Below are positions 43,705 to 53,049 of a stretch of DNA of 64,000 bases, piece after piece. Numbering within the stretch: position 1 is the first letter of the stretch; each line of letters starts with the position of its first letter. The notes beneath the pieces are model-generated. The model did not search any database and was not told where the DNA came from. It was given only the letters and a program-made list of their open reading frames with translations. The stretch is taken from NCBI RefSeq assembly GCF_017357525.1, contig NZ_CP036172.1, positions 1,400,561 through 1,464,560 of the forward strand. The letters are read 5' to 3'. The translations under genes were made by a program, and so were the position numbers. Source of the DNA: Methanofollis aquaemaris. Lineage in GTDB: Archaea > Halobacteriota > Methanomicrobia > Methanomicrobiales > Methanofollaceae.

Positions 43705-46700
43705 TTATCTCTTCTTCCGGAAGGCGCAGATCACACCGGCCAGGACCAGAGCCGCACCGACGCCGGCCACCTTCAACCAGGGAAGACCGCCTGAAGAAAC
43801 CGGTTCTTCTGATGTCGCTACGCCATCCGATGTCTCCGCCAGGGCACCGACAGACGCTGTCTTCGTCACCCCGACAGAGGTGGTTTCAGATGGCGGCGTC
43901 ACGGGTACAGGTTCGGCGAAGATTGCAAAGGTGGTGAAGTGGGACGTCCTGGCAATGACCTGGCGCTTCGCCGGGTTGAGCTTCGTCCTGAGCCGCTCCC
44001 AGGTGTCGGTCTTCGTGTTGTACCACCTGACCACAAACTCCTCGCCGGCGCCGAGGCTTTCCCACTCATCCTCGGTGAGGGTGAAAACGATCTCCACCGC
44101 CGGGTCGAACGTCGCCCCGTCGGGGCCGCACTTCAGGCCGGAACCGACCTGCCTGAGGTCGTCGTCGCCGGTTTCGGGAAGGCTCCCGGCAGAGATCTGT
44201 TTGACGCTGACCCTCTCCAGGGGCCTGCCGAAGAGGTCCAATGCCCTGACGCCTGTGTCGAGGGAGAGGGAGCCGTTCTTCTCGGTGGTCAGGACGACGG
44301 TCATGGTCTCGACCGTGCCGTTCACATTGAGTTCAAGATAGGCGCTCCCGATCTGTTCGACCACCTGAGGAACAGGCTGAGCCGGGGGACGCGGTGCGGC
44401 ACCGCCGCCTCCGCCTCCGCCTCCTCCACCGCCGCCCGAGGGTGCGCCGGCCTTTGTGACGACAAAACTGAGGTTCTCGTAACTGTCGTCGCTGTTGGGC
44501 GAGTGCAGCGCATCGGTCAGGGCGGCCACCGCATCCCCGGCCGAGAGTTTGCCGAGATCGATCGTCTCCCCCTCTGCCGTCACCATCCAGGACTGTTTCC
44601 CTGCTTCAGCGGAGGGCCTGACATTGAAGATGCCGTCGGCCATCGGGTGCTGGACGATTACGGAATACGATCCTGAGAGTTTCTTCGTCTCGTCGGCCTT
44701 GAGGGTGTAGGCAAAGGTTCCGTCGTCGGCGACCGGCACCGGTGCCCCGACGACCCGACGGTTCGCGCCGAAGATCCAGAGCTGGAGCGTCTCGGGACTG
44801 CCGGTGGCCCCACCCGAGATCAACAGGGCGTCGCCCTGCTTGAGACTTGACTGATCGAGGGTGGCGGCGAGAGTAGGTCTGTGTAAGGACACGTCTACCG
44901 CGGCATGCCTCACCCGATGCAGGTGGGCGGCGTCGATAGCATGTCCGTAGAGATCATGGTCCGTGGCTGCAGCATAGAACGTATAGGTGCCGGGGTCGGG
45001 CGGCCAGACCGTGGAGGAGGTGTCCCATTGATATTCCCAGGTGCCGTCGGTCGCCACCTCACAGACAACATAGTTTCCATCTGACACGGGGGTACCAAGA
45101 TTGTCGGGCGGGCACCCATCGCCGAGGTTCGGGCCGTGCACGAAGAGGTAGAGCGTGTCGGTGTCGGCGGCGGTGCCGGAGAACGTGATCGTGTCGCCGA
45201 TCGCGTAGTTCCCATCTCCTTCGAAGGTGGTGGTGACGCCGTGCTCTCCGATCATGATGGAGAGAGCGTTATAAAGATCGTCGGATCCCGACGCCGTCAT
45301 CGCATCGACGAGGGCACTTTCGGCCTCTGAGGCAGTCAGAGGGCCGAGGTCGATGAGGTTTCCGGCGGCGTCCTCGATCTGGTACGGCTTCCCATCCGCC
45401 GGGGCCGGGAGGACGTTGAAGATGCGGTCCGTCATCGGGTGCTGGACAAGGACCCTGACATCCCCGGAAAGGGCGGCGGACTCCCCGGTCCCCAGCACAT
45501 ACTCGTAGGTGCCGTCGTCGGCGACCGGCACGGAGACACCCGGAACCTTGGAGCCGTCCCCGAGGGCCCAGACACGGACAGTCGCCGGACTGCCGGTCGC
45601 CGTTCCCGAGACCTCAAGGCCCTCCCCCTTCAGGATATATGTACTCCGATTGAAGGAAGCGGAGAGAGTGGGCCGCGTCAGGGTCATGGTCGCCGTGGCG
45701 TTTCGCACCCCGTCGAGGTGGCTGCGGTCCACCGCGTGCCCGCCGAGGTCGTGGTCGCGGTCCGCGGCATAGAGGGTGTAGGTGCTGGCAGCAAGAGCGC
45801 CGCGGAGGGCGGCGGTGTCCCACCGATACTCCCAGGTGTCGTCTGCCGCCACCTCACAGATGACATAGTTCCCCTCCGACGCCGCGGCACCGAGATCGTC
45901 GGGCGCGACACCGTCGCCGAGGTCCCCACCGGTCAGGAAGAGATAGACCTTCTCGCTCCCGCTGTTGGTGCCCGAGATCGTCACTTCGTTACCCAGGACA
46001 AAGATCCCCGCGCCCTCCACGGCAACCGTCATCCCGTCGTCGTCGACGGTGAAAGAGGTCTCCGCATGGATGTCGTCTGAACCCGATCCCTCGATGGCGG
46101 AGAGGAGGGTGGCGACGGCTTCGGATGGGAGACAGGCGCCGAGGTCGATCCGACCCCCTGCTCCGTCCCGGATCTGGTACGGTTTCCCTTCCGCTGGCTC
46201 GGGACACACATTGAAGACGCCGTCATACATCGGGTGCTGGACGACGACGAAGTACTGCCCGTCGGGGAGGTTCGCGGTCACGTCGCCCCCGAGGGTGTAC
46301 TCGAAGGAACCATCGCTCTGAACCGGTGCGACGATGCCAAACGCCGGGCGCTCTCTCCCGATGATCCAGATCAAAACCTCGTCAGGATCGCCATCGGCAT
46401 ACCCACTCACTTTGAATTCGTCGCCCCCGGCGATCCCGGACGCACCGTCATCAAGCGTCACCTTCGGTTCTTTCAGGTAGACACCGATGGTCTGGTACTT
46501 CACGTCCTTCAGGTTTGTCTGGCTGACGAGGCCGTCGGCGTTCTCTCTCTTGCTGGCCGCGTAGATGGTGTAGGTGCCCTGGTTCTGGAGGGCACCGAGG
46601 GGGGCGGTGTCCCACCGGTACTCCCAGGTCTCGTCGGACTCGACATCGCACCTGACCGCACCGTCGATGTCGAGATCGGTCTTGAGCCCGATGTCTTCAA

Positions 46701-47442
46701 GCGAGACGCCGTTGCGGTTCCAGAGGTCCCACCCGGTCATGAAGAGGAAGACTTCGTCGTTTTCGGTGTTGGTACCCGAGATCTTGATCTCCTCACCGAG
46801 GTAGTAGGTGCCCGCCCCCTCTGCGGTGATGGTGACCTCGCCCTCCTGGATCGTTACCCCGACGGCGTCGTTCCTGTCCTCATCCCCGGGGTCGACGACG
46901 CTGATGGTGAAGGAGCGGGGCGTGGTGTCGGAACTGGTCGAGAGACCGACCGTCCTGAAGCCGCTGTCGCGGGTCTGCACGATTGCAGCGGTCCGGTCGG
47001 GGAAGTGGGTACCGTCCCCGGCACGTCTCTCGTTCGCAAAGGCGGCGGCAGGCGCGTCAGGGAAGGGAGCGTCGCCAATGATCTCCACGCCCGGTTGACC
47101 CATCTTGATCAGCGGGTAACCGGCGTCACTGATGCTGGCGTCCTCAATGAAGAGGTAATACTGCTTTTTGGACTCGCCGCTGACAGTCACACAGAAGTCG
47201 TTGCTCCTGACAATGTTCTCCCTGTTAGCCTCAATGCTGACATTGGTCGACGCGGCGGCGATCTCGCCGGCAGGGGCGGGGCCTTCTTCGGCACTCAGAG
47301 CGAGGGTGTCGTTCCCGGCACCTCCATCATAAGTGGTATTTCCGCCGCCGCTCTCAACGAGATCCGATGCCGCTGCAGGAAGAGCGAGGAGCATGAAGGC
47401 CACCAGGACAACAGCAAAGACATGCATTCTATTCGAGATCAT
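43705..47442 (-). CDS. Large surface protein with three tandem repeats and PGF-type C-terminal region
   Basis: A 1245-residue exported protein. A signal peptide (about 1-26) precedes an N-terminal domain. Three imperfect repeats of about 265 residues follow (about 199-465, 470-730, 735-1000). Each contains words such as ISGT-x2, a TWEYRWDTA-like motif, VQHPM-x-DxIFNV and a short helical end SGSDD. A run of twelve glycines (about 1003-1014) leads to a domain of the PGF-pre-PGF kind (LELNVNGTVETM, then WYNTKTDTWERL). A Thr/Ser-rich stalk and a C-terminal membrane helix with a basic tail (AFRKKR) end the protein. It would be an S-layer-associated or adhesive protein outside the cell. Confidence 0.85.
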   Translation of the reverse strand: MISNRMHVFAVVLVAFMLLALPAAASDLVESGGGNTTYDGGAGNDTLALSAEEGPAPAGEIAAASTNVSIEANRENIVRSNDFCVTVSGESKKQYYLFIEDASISDAGYPLIKMGQPGVEIIGDAPFPDAPAAAFANERRAGDGTHFPDRTAAIVQTRDSGFRTVGLSTSSDTTPRSFTISVVDPGDEDRNDAVGVTIQEGEVTITAEGAGTYYLGEEIKISGTNTENDEVFLFMTGWDLWNRNGVSLEDIGLKTDLDIDGAVRCDVESDETWEYRWDTAPLGALQNQGTYTIYAASKRENADGLVSQTNLKDVKYQTIGVYLKEPKVTLDDGASGIAGGDEFKVSGYADGDPDEVLIWIIGRERPAFGIVAPVQSDGSFEYTLGGDVTANLPDGQYFVVVQHPMYDGVFNVCPEPAEGKPYQIRDGAGGRIDLGACLPSEAVATLLSAIEGSGSDDIHAETSFTVDDDGMTVAVEGAGIFVLGNEVTISGTNSGSEKVYLFLTGGDLGDGVAPDDLGAAASEGNYVICEVAADDTWEYRWDTAALRGALAASTYTLYAADRDHDLGGHAVDRSHLDGVRNATATMTLTRPTLSASFNRSTYILKGEGLEVSGTATGSPATVRVWALGDGSKVPGVSVPVADDGTYEYVLGTGESAALSGDVRVLVQHPMTDRIFNVLPAPADGKPYQIEDAAGNLIDLGPLTASEAESALVDAMTASGSDDLYNALSIMIGEHGVTTTFEGDGNYAIGDTITFSGTAADTDTLYLFVHGPNLGDGCPPDNLGTPVSDGNYVVCEVATDGTWEYQWDTSSTVWPPDPGTYTFYAAATDHDLYGHAIDAAHLHRVRHAAVDVSLHRPTLAATLDQSSLKQGDALLISGGATGSPETLQLWIFGANRRVVGAPVPVADDGTFAYTLKADETKKLSGSYSVIVQHPMADGIFNVRPSAEAGKQSWMVTAEGETIDLGKLSAGDAVAALTDALHSPNSDDSYENLSFVVTKAGAPSGGGGGGGGGGGGAAPRPPAQPVPQVVEQIGSAYLELNVNGTVETMTVVLTTEKNGSLSLDTGVRALDLFGRPLERVSVKQISAGSLPETGDDDLRQVGSGLKCGPDGATFDPAVEIVFTLTEDEWESLGAGEEFVVRWYNTKTDTWERLRTKLNPAKRQVIARTSHFTTFAIFAEPVPVTPPSETTSVGVTKTASVGALAETSDGVATSEEPVSSGGLPWLKVAGVGAALVLAGVICAFRKKR

Positions 47443-48108
47443 ATTCTTTTACCTCGTCTTTTTTTCCGGGGGATGCGACTCGTCAGGCAGATCAACCTCA
47501 AAATCAAGATCTGAGAGCGACCGAGATGAATCAAAGAGCCAATAAAGACCTAATGACGAATCATAACCCCATATATGGTTAGATCCATACATTTGGCTCC
47601 GCATATAGTTTTCGATATATGATTTGATCCTGCCCAAACAGTTAACCACAATCATTGAACTCAAATGGACGCACGGCGGGGGGTCTCAAAATGGATATCG
47701 ATAAAACAAAAAAAAGATAGAAAAACGGCCCTGTTGAATTCCTCTTCTGGAGTGAACATAAGGGCTGCTCACACCCCTGCCCCTCCGTGATGGACCGGCA
47801 GAGGATGGGAACACCCTCTGAACGATTCCCCGCCCGCCTTCCCGCCCTATCGCAATCCCGGGGGTTCCGGGGGCAACGCCCCCGGCGAGAGCGTAGGGGG
47901 AAGGCACGTCGATCAGAAGGGTCCCCCCGCCAGAAGAACGAGAAATGTTACCCTGCTCTCCCTCGCCGGGGGGAGAAAACCCTGACCCCTCCACGGCGAA
48001 GATAACCGAGGGGCGGCGAAGTGCTCGGTTCCCGTCACCCTCAAGGCCGGAAGAAGAGGGATTGAGGGTTTCAACAGAGCCAGAAAAACCCGGAGAAACC
48101 TCCCCGGT
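47443..48108. other. AT-rich promoter region and repeat-bearing gap
   Basis: Bases 47443-47700 are AT-rich, contain CCATATATGG and other TATA-like words, and hold a 71-codon minus-strand frame (47449-47664) with weak support. 47731-47916 is the second copy of the 186-bp repeat, and repeat-like GC-rich sequence continues to about 48090. Confidence 0.5.
47731..47916. repeat. 186-bp composite intergenic repeat, copy 2
   Basis: Matches 180-365 in the same orientation with scattered mismatches. It contains the reversed module A (47837-47904). TTTCAACAGAGCCAGA at about 48067-48084 corresponds to the phrase near 551-565, so the shared unit may be about 350-390 bp long with a variable centre. Confidence 0.85.
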
Positions 48109-48498
48109 TCAGTCCGCCATCTTCCGGTAAAAAAATGTCACAAAGAAGACCTGGAGAAGGAGAAGCCCGACCGAGATGTAGGCCATCGTATACCCGACCA
48201 TCTCATATCCAGGCAAGGCCTCCCGCCCCGCGATGAGCGCCATCCCGCCGACCGCAAGAGCGGGTGCCGCGATCATGACGGTCAGGTACGCCGCCTTCCC
48301 CGCGATCATCCCGGTCATCTCGTCCTTCTCCACCTCGCCGCTGACATACCGCTTTCGAAGGAGGAGGACGGCAAAGAGACCGGCAAACCAGGCGGCGATC
48401 GCAATGAGCGGCGACTTTTCCGCCACCGCCGCCCCGATCCCGGCAGCCATGGCGATGACGATGAAGAGTTTCACAATCTTGAAATGTTTGTTGTCCAT
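48109..48498 (-). CDS. DUF2178-like small membrane protein
   Basis: A 129-residue protein starting MDNKHFKIVKLFIVIAMAAG with four hydrophobic segments in two pairs. Between the pairs is a charged loop, EVEKDEMTGMIAGKAAYLTV, fitting the DUF2178 pattern (DE-x2-x3-I-x2-KAA). The start at 48498 is chosen because an in-frame extension to 48588 would run through the dyad at 48523-48547, better read as an operator. Function unknown; such proteins are often encoded next to Xre-type regulators. The genes at 52042 and 52642 are relatives. Confidence 0.75.
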   Translation of the reverse strand: MDNKHFKIVKLFIVIAMAAGIGAAVAEKSPLIAIAAWFAGLFAVLLLRKRYVSGEVEKDEMTGMIAGKAAYLTVMIAAPALAVGGMALIAGREALPGYEMVGYTMAYISVGLLLLQVFFVTFFYRKMAD

Positions 48499-48522
48499 GA
48501 TACGGAGTCCCCTGAAGTTTGA

Positions 48523-48547
48523 AATATCTAACATCAAGTTAGATATT
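48523..48547. promoter_or_regulatory. Perfect dyad upstream of the DUF2178-like gene
   Basis: AATATCTAA (48523-48531) and TTAGATATT (48539-48547) are exact inverted repeats with a seven-base spacer, ending about 25 bases before the start at 48498. A 25-base window here matches 52001-52025 at 19 positions. It is a candidate operator of the Xre regulator encoded at 55163. Confidence 0.65.
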
Positions 48548-48556
48548 CCCAACATA

Positions 48557-49918
48557 TCAGGGTGTCGGCACCACAGAATTCCATCCAATCCCTGAAGAGG
48601 GGGACGAAAGATCCCCGCCGCTCCGCAGCCCGAAGGTGAAGGGCTCTGAGAAGACGAGCGTGGGGTCGCCGGTCGCCGGGTCGAGGGGGCCGTCGCGGAG
48701 GTAGAACTTCACCGTCATCTCGCCGTTATCCAGGTCTGAACAGACATTCCAGAGCGTCCTGATGGGGAAGGGGTGGCCCGCACCCTCGGAGTCGTCGTCG
48801 GCATGGGCATAGACGCGGGCGAGAGCCGCCTCCGCATCGGCGGGCGAGGAGAGACCATGATGGGTTTCGAGCGCATCGGCAAGGGTCAGGTGGCGATGGA
48901 AGGTGTTGTACGACTTGTTCTCCGGCACCTCCGGGAAGGTCGAGGCGTCGGGGTATCGGAAGACCGCGTGGTTGGTCATGATGAAGGGATCGTCTGCCGC
49001 GTCGGTGAAGTGGACGTCGCCGTTCGTCGGGTCGATCTCGACGATGGAGGCATTGCCCGAACGATCGTAGACCATGAAGTGCATCCCCGAGACCGGGAAG
49101 TAGACGCGACTGTTGAGGATGATCATCTTCGCCTCGTCGACGGTCGCCGCCTGGTCGAGGACCGACCGGATCATCTGCAACCCGTTCAGACCCGAGGCAT
49201 TGCCGCCATAGAGGGGCGAGGCGCTCGGCGTGAACCCGCCCACCGCAAAGGTCGCAACCCCGAGCCCGGCGGAGTTGACCCCGTCGAAGACACCCGACAT
49301 CAGGTCCATGGACCCGACGGCAAGGGAGGCATACCCCTCGTCGGGATAGAGTTCCATCACGTAGGTCCGCGAGAAGAGGGCGTTCCCTTCATCGGTGGTA
49401 TTGAGGCAGACCAGCACGTCGACCGGCACCATATAGTAGTCCATGTTCCGGCACGCCATCGCGTGGCCGGCGGTCGTGGTGTTCGGCGGGTAATAGATCA
49501 TCGAACAGGCAAATGACCCGAGGTCATAGGGCAGGCCGCTGGTGTCATGGGTCGTGTTCGCCGGGTCCACGCCGTATGCCGAGGCGACGCCGAGCATCCT
49601 CTCGTAGAGCACCGGCGCGTTCCTCTGGAGATATTCCCGGCGGGCATCCGCATGCAGACGGTCGGAGAACGAGGAGAGGTTCGAGACGCCGTAATCGTCC
49701 TGTGCAATTTTTCCAAGGGCCGAGCCGATCTCCTCGTTCGTCCCCGCCACCACGATGTGGCGCACCTCCATGAAGGTGCCCGGTTCCTTCTGGAGCACCA
49801 CCTCATCGGTGACGGTCGGCACGTCGCCGACCTCGGGAGAATACGCCAGAGCAGGCGATAGCAGCACAGATATCATGAGAAGCATGAGAGATATCCTGTA
49901 CAACTGGAAAAATATCAT
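48557..49918 (-). CDS. Secreted Ntn-type hydrolase (C45/choloylglycine hydrolase-like)
   Basis: A 453-residue exported protein. The signal peptide (IFFQLYRISLMLLMISVLLS, cleavage after PALAYS-like) precedes a domain with HAMACRNMDYYMVPVDVLV. The Cys-Arg-Asn-x-Asp motif there is the N-terminal nucleophile region of acyl-transferase/choloylglycine-hydrolase-like Ntn enzymes, here internal so activation would need processing. Further family words are NSAGLGVATFAVGG and NHAVFRYPD. The start at 49918 is used; a TTG at 49942 is the alternative. Substrate unknown; an amide bond is the likely target. Confidence 0.78.
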   Translation of the reverse strand: MIFFQLYRISLMLLMISVLLSPALAYSPEVGDVPTVTDEVVLQKEPGTFMEVRHIVVAGTNEEIGSALGKIAQDDYGVSNLSSFSDRLHADARREYLQRNAPVLYERMLGVASAYGVDPANTTHDTSGLPYDLGSFACSMIYYPPNTTTAGHAMACRNMDYYMVPVDVLVCLNTTDEGNALFSRTYVMELYPDEGYASLAVGSMDLMSGVFDGVNSAGLGVATFAVGGFTPSASPLYGGNASGLNGLQMIRSVLDQAATVDEAKMIILNSRVYFPVSGMHFMVYDRSGNASIVEIDPTNGDVHFTDAADDPFIMTNHAVFRYPDASTFPEVPENKSYNTFHRHLTLADALETHHGLSSPADAEAALARVYAHADDDSEGAGHPFPIRTLWNVCSDLDNGEMTVKFYLRDGPLDPATGDPTLVFSEPFTFGLRSGGDLSSPSSGIGWNSVVPTP

Positions 49919-50119
49919 ATTAAAATCCTGATTCTGCCTCAAAAAAACATTCCGATATTCATTTCGACGATAGAGAGATCAAAAGGGCATATTTCAGATA
50001 TTAGAGATGAAAAATGCGACCACATACCCCTGACCACAGCAGGCACGAAACCATCGATCTCTTCACAACCTTTTCATAGCACCACACCGATTCACCGGGA
50101 ACCGCGGGGGGCGGCACCG

Positions 50120-51643
50120 ATGTTCCCGGACCTCAAACCAAAGCCAGAGTTGAGCAAGAGCGATAAGAAGCAGGGGCTCTCGATGGTAATCTGGGACGGC
50201 CTGGCCACGCAGGCGATGGTCACCCTCACCGGTGGGATCTTCCTCGTCGCCTTTGCCCTGGAACTCGGCGCCTCCAACACCGTCATCGGCCTTCTTGCCG
50301 CCATCCCCCCGCTTGCCGAACTCCTCCAGGTTCCATCGGTCTATATTATCAGGAAAGTGCGGAACCGACGACTCATCACCGTCACCGCCTCGACCGCCGC
50401 CAGACTGGTCTGGTTGCTCATCGCCGCCATCCCCTTCCTCTTCGGGACAGAATCGGGAGTATGGGTACTTGTCGGGGCGATGCTCTGTTACTCGACCATC
50501 TCGTCGATCTCCCATTGTTCCTGGAACTCCTGGATGCACGACCTTGTCCCGCAACAGAAGATCGGCGCCTTCTTCTCGCGCCGGATGGGGATGTCGACCG
50601 CCCTGGCGATCCCACTCTCAGTCGCCGCCGCCCTCTTCGTCGACACCTGGAAAGTCAATCCGGGGGGCGAGGTCGTGGCCTATGCTCTGCTCTTCTTCGG
50701 GGGGTGCATCGCCGGACTGATCGGCGTCATCTTCCTTGCCAGAACTCCGGAGCCTGAACTTGGTGAAGATCAGAAACCCGACTTCGGTGAAGTGTTAAAG
50801 GAGCCTTTTGCCGACAAAAACTTCAGGAATCTTCTCATATTCCTGGGTTCCTGGAACTTCGCCATCAACCTCGCCGCCCCGTTCTTCACCGTCTACATGC
50901 TCCAGCGGATCGGTCTCGATATCTCATGGGTGATCGCCCTCGCCGTGATGAGCCAGATCGTCTCCATCATCTTCTTCAGGGTCTGGGGGGAGGTCGCCGA
51001 CCTCTTCAGTCACAAGTCGGTCCTGCAACTCAGCGGCCCGATCTTCATCCTGGCCATCATCGCCTGGACCTTCACCACCCTCCCCGACCCCTACATCCTC
51101 ACCGTCCCCATTCTCATCGTGATCCATATCCTCATCGGCCTCTCGACCGCCGGCGTCACGCTCTCGACCAACTACATCGGACTCAAACTCGCACCAAAAG
51201 GTAAGGGCACTGCATATCTCATGGCCTCGAGCATCATGACCTATCTTGCCGCCGGGGTCGCCCCGATCCTTGGCGGGGTCTTTGTCGATTTTTTCGCCTC
51301 ACGCGAGGTCGCCCTCACCATCACCTTCAGCGACCCTTCGGGCGTCCTCATCCTCCGCCCCCTCGACTTCCAGCACTGGGACTTCTTCTTCTTCTTCGCT
51401 TTTCTCATCGGTCTTTACTCCCTCCACCGCCTCTCTTTTGTCAGAGAAGAGGGAGAGGAAAAGAAGCGGGTCGTCGTCCACGAACTCCTCACCGAGGTGC
51501 GTCGGGAGATGCGCAACCTCTCCACCGCCGGCGGGTTGCGGATGATGGTCAGCCCACCGGTATCGGAGTACCTTAAACCACCGAAAAAAGAGAAAAGACG
51601 GCGAAAACCGGTCTGGGAAGAAGAGGGGGAGCAAACAATTTAG
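50120..51643 (+). CDS. Major facilitator superfamily transporter
   Basis: A 507-residue membrane protein with about twelve hydrophobic spans. The family loop between spans 2 and 3 appears as VYIIRKVRNRRLIT, and a cytoplasmic loop SRRMGM lies in the first half. The first span starts near residue 30 after a Lys-rich N-terminus. A long basic C-terminal tail (KKEKRRRKPVWEEE) is unusual. Substrate unknown. No partner gene is adjacent. Confidence 0.85.
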   Translation: MFPDLKPKPELSKSDKKQGLSMVIWDGLATQAMVTLTGGIFLVAFALELGASNTVIGLLAAIPPLAELLQVPSVYIIRKVRNRRLITVTASTAARLVWLLIAAIPFLFGTESGVWVLVGAMLCYSTISSISHCSWNSWMHDLVPQQKIGAFFSRRMGMSTALAIPLSVAAALFVDTWKVNPGGEVVAYALLFFGGCIAGLIGVIFLARTPEPELGEDQKPDFGEVLKEPFADKNFRNLLIFLGSWNFAINLAAPFFTVYMLQRIGLDISWVIALAVMSQIVSIIFFRVWGEVADLFSHKSVLQLSGPIFILAIIAWTFTTLPDPYILTVPILIVIHILIGLSTAGVTLSTNYIGLKLAPKGKGTAYLMASSIMTYLAAGVAPILGGVFVDFFASREVALTITFSDPSGVLILRPLDFQHWDFFFFFAFLIGLYSLHRLSFVREEGEEKKRVVVHELLTEVRREMRNLSTAGGLRMMVSPPVSEYLKPPKKEKRRRKPVWEEEGEQTI

Positions 51644-51663
51644 AAGAACGCCCGGCGTCGGGC

Positions 51664-51722
51664 TTTGTAGAATTTGACATGAACCCCGGGTTCAAGGCTT
51701 ATACACGATTCAACAAAGCCGA
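51664..51722. repeat. Partial module D
   Basis: TTTGTAGAATTTGACATGAA followed by CCCCGGGTTCAAGG matches the first 30 bases of 18101-18201, then diverges; GGCTTTGTAGAAATC repeats the opening word at 51727-51741. Confidence 0.7.
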
Positions 51723-51777
51723 TTTTTGGGCTTTGTAGAAATCCTCCCCTCTTCTGGGTACAAGCATGACCCAACCA

Positions 51778-51842
51778 CCTTCCCGATGCTCGCGCCGGGG
51801 ACGCTGCCCCCGGACCCCCGGTATGAAAACAGGGTTGGTAAG
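51778..51842. repeat. GC-rich intergenic element, module A, followed by module C
   Basis: CCTTCCC at 51778-51784, the core GCGCCGGGGACGCTGCCCCC, and a decayed right end GGTAAGG. Module C follows to about 51940 and ends GCCCCCCGCAGAGATAAC. Confidence 0.8.
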
Positions 51843-52000
51843 GCAAAATCAGCGAACATGAAGAGAGAGAGAGTTCCCGTCCCCTGTCCTATCTTGACGC
51901 GGGGGGACCGGGGGGCGACTAGCCCCCCGCAGAGATAACCACCTGGAGGATTTCCTATGACCTCTCCCTTCCAGACCGCACAGAGAGGGGAGACGTTAAC

Positions 52001-52025
52001 TCTATCTAACATAAAGTGCGATATA
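52001..52025. promoter_or_regulatory. Operator-like site upstream of the DUF2178/ABC operon
   Basis: TCTATCTAACATAAAGTGCG followed by ATATA agrees with 48523-48547 at 19 of 25 positions, including the TATCTAACAT half-site. It ends 16 bases before the start at 52042. Confidence 0.6.
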
Positions 52026-52041
52026 CCGCACAGATGCCTGC

Positions 52042-52422
52042 ATGAAGACACAATACCTCCTCCAGATCTGCGCCGGTGTCCCGGTGGCGGCGGCCGGCAT
52101 CGCCCTCACGCTCACCGGCACAGACACCACTCTCTCCTCGGCCCTCATCGTGGTCGGGACCGGGATGGTCACTCTCGGAATTTTCAGACACCGCCGTTTC
52201 GGCGACGGGATCGAGTCAGACGAGAGGACGGAGAGCATCGACGCCAGGGCCGCGACGAGATCGTGGTTCGTCACTCTCCTCTTCCTCTGCACCCTCTTCG
52301 GGGTCAACGAACTCGGCCTCCTCGCCTTCGACATCAGAACCACCATTCTGGCGACGATCCTGGTCATGGCTCTCTCGGGGATGATCTTCTCATGGCACCT
52401 CGCACGGAGGGTCGCGGCCTGA
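52042..52422 (+). CDS. DUF2178-like membrane protein, first gene of the exporter operon
   Basis: A 126-residue protein with four hydrophobic segments. The central loop IESDERTESIDARAATRSW carries the DER-T-x2-I motif typical of DUF2178. It is the first of four short overlapping membrane-protein genes before the ABC transporter. Function unknown. The preceding operator-like site suggests control by the Xre protein encoded at the operon's end. Confidence 0.8.
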   Translation: MKTQYLLQICAGVPVAAAGIALTLTGTDTTLSSALIVVGTGMVTLGIFRHRRFGDGIESDERTESIDARAATRSWFVTLLFLCTLFGVNELGLLAFDIRTTILATILVMALSGMIFSWHLARRVAA

Positions 52423-52432
52423 GGTGATGGAT

Positions 52433-52645
52433 ATGGACAGAAAAACACGATCCATCTTCCGGACCGTCATGGGCACCCTCTGGCTCCTCGTCGGGGTCGC
52501 CGGGACGGTCATGGGCAGGCAGGACACAACGGTGTCGGGCATGTTCGTCACCATCGGGATCATTATCCTTGTCTTCTCGGGGGAGCGGGCGATCTCGGCG
52601 GAGGTGTTTCAATGGTGGCTCTTCAGGAAGGGGGATCTGGAATGA
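52433..52645 (+). CDS. Small two-span membrane protein
   Basis: A protein of about 70 residues with two hydrophobic segments (TVMGTLWLLVGVAGTVMG and MFVTIGIIILVFSG). The start at 52433 has GAGGTGA (52421-52427) five bases before it; ATG at 52427 is the alternative. It overlaps the following gene by four bases. No family recognised. It may be a short relative of the neighbouring DUF2178-like proteins. Confidence 0.6.
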   Translation: MDRKTRSIFRTVMGTLWLLVGVAGTVMGRQDTTVSGMFVTIGIIILVFSGERAISAEVFQWWLFRKGDLE

Positions 52646-53049
52646 AGCAAAAAAGAAAAGAAAATTACTGGCTCGGCCTGGTCGCCGGACTTCTCCTCAT
52701 CACCGCGGCGATACCGGCCCGGGCCGTCTTTACGGACCAGCCGCGGATCGCCCTCTTCATCATCGTGGCAGGTGCGGCCCTGATCATCACGAGTATGACC
52801 GGGATCTATCTCAGGTCGCGGAAAGAAGAGGCAGAGGATCCGGACGAACGCGACAAAAAAATCCGGAGGGCAGCGTTTTCGGACTCGTGGATCATTACGT
52901 TCTGGTTCGCAACGGTCCTCCTCTGCATTGACTTCACCGGCATCGTTGAACTGCAGACCACCGATGTGCTTATGGCTATATTTTATGCTATGGGCATCAG
53001 TGCGACATTCTTCGGATGGAAATACAGAGAGAAGGGGGACGCGGAATGA
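52642..53049 (+). CDS. DUF2178-like membrane protein, second in the operon
   Basis: A 135-residue protein with four spans in two pairs; between them DPDERDKKIRRAAFSDSW gives the DER-x3-I motif of the family. It starts at 52642 after AGGGGGA, overlapping the previous stop (ATGA), and its stop overlaps the next start in the same way. Confidence 0.78.
   Translation: MKQKRKENYWLGLVAGLLLITAAIPARAVFTDQPRIALFIIVAGAALIITSMTGIYLRSRKEEAEDPDERDKKIRRAAFSDSWIITFWFATVLLCIDFTGIVELQTTDVLMAIFYAMGISATFFGWKYREKGDAE

Larger units (their letters stand above)
51644..52041. other. Repeat-bearing intergenic region with operator
   Basis: It carries a partial module D (51664-51722, TTTGTAGAATTTGACATGAA), module A (51778-51842), module C (about 51866-51940) and the operator-like site 52001-52025. 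No gene is supported. Confidence 0.6.

Noticed and set aside
46234-47514. 426-codon plus-strand frame antisense to the surface-protein gene
   Set aside because: Repetitive shadow of the repeats on the coding strand.
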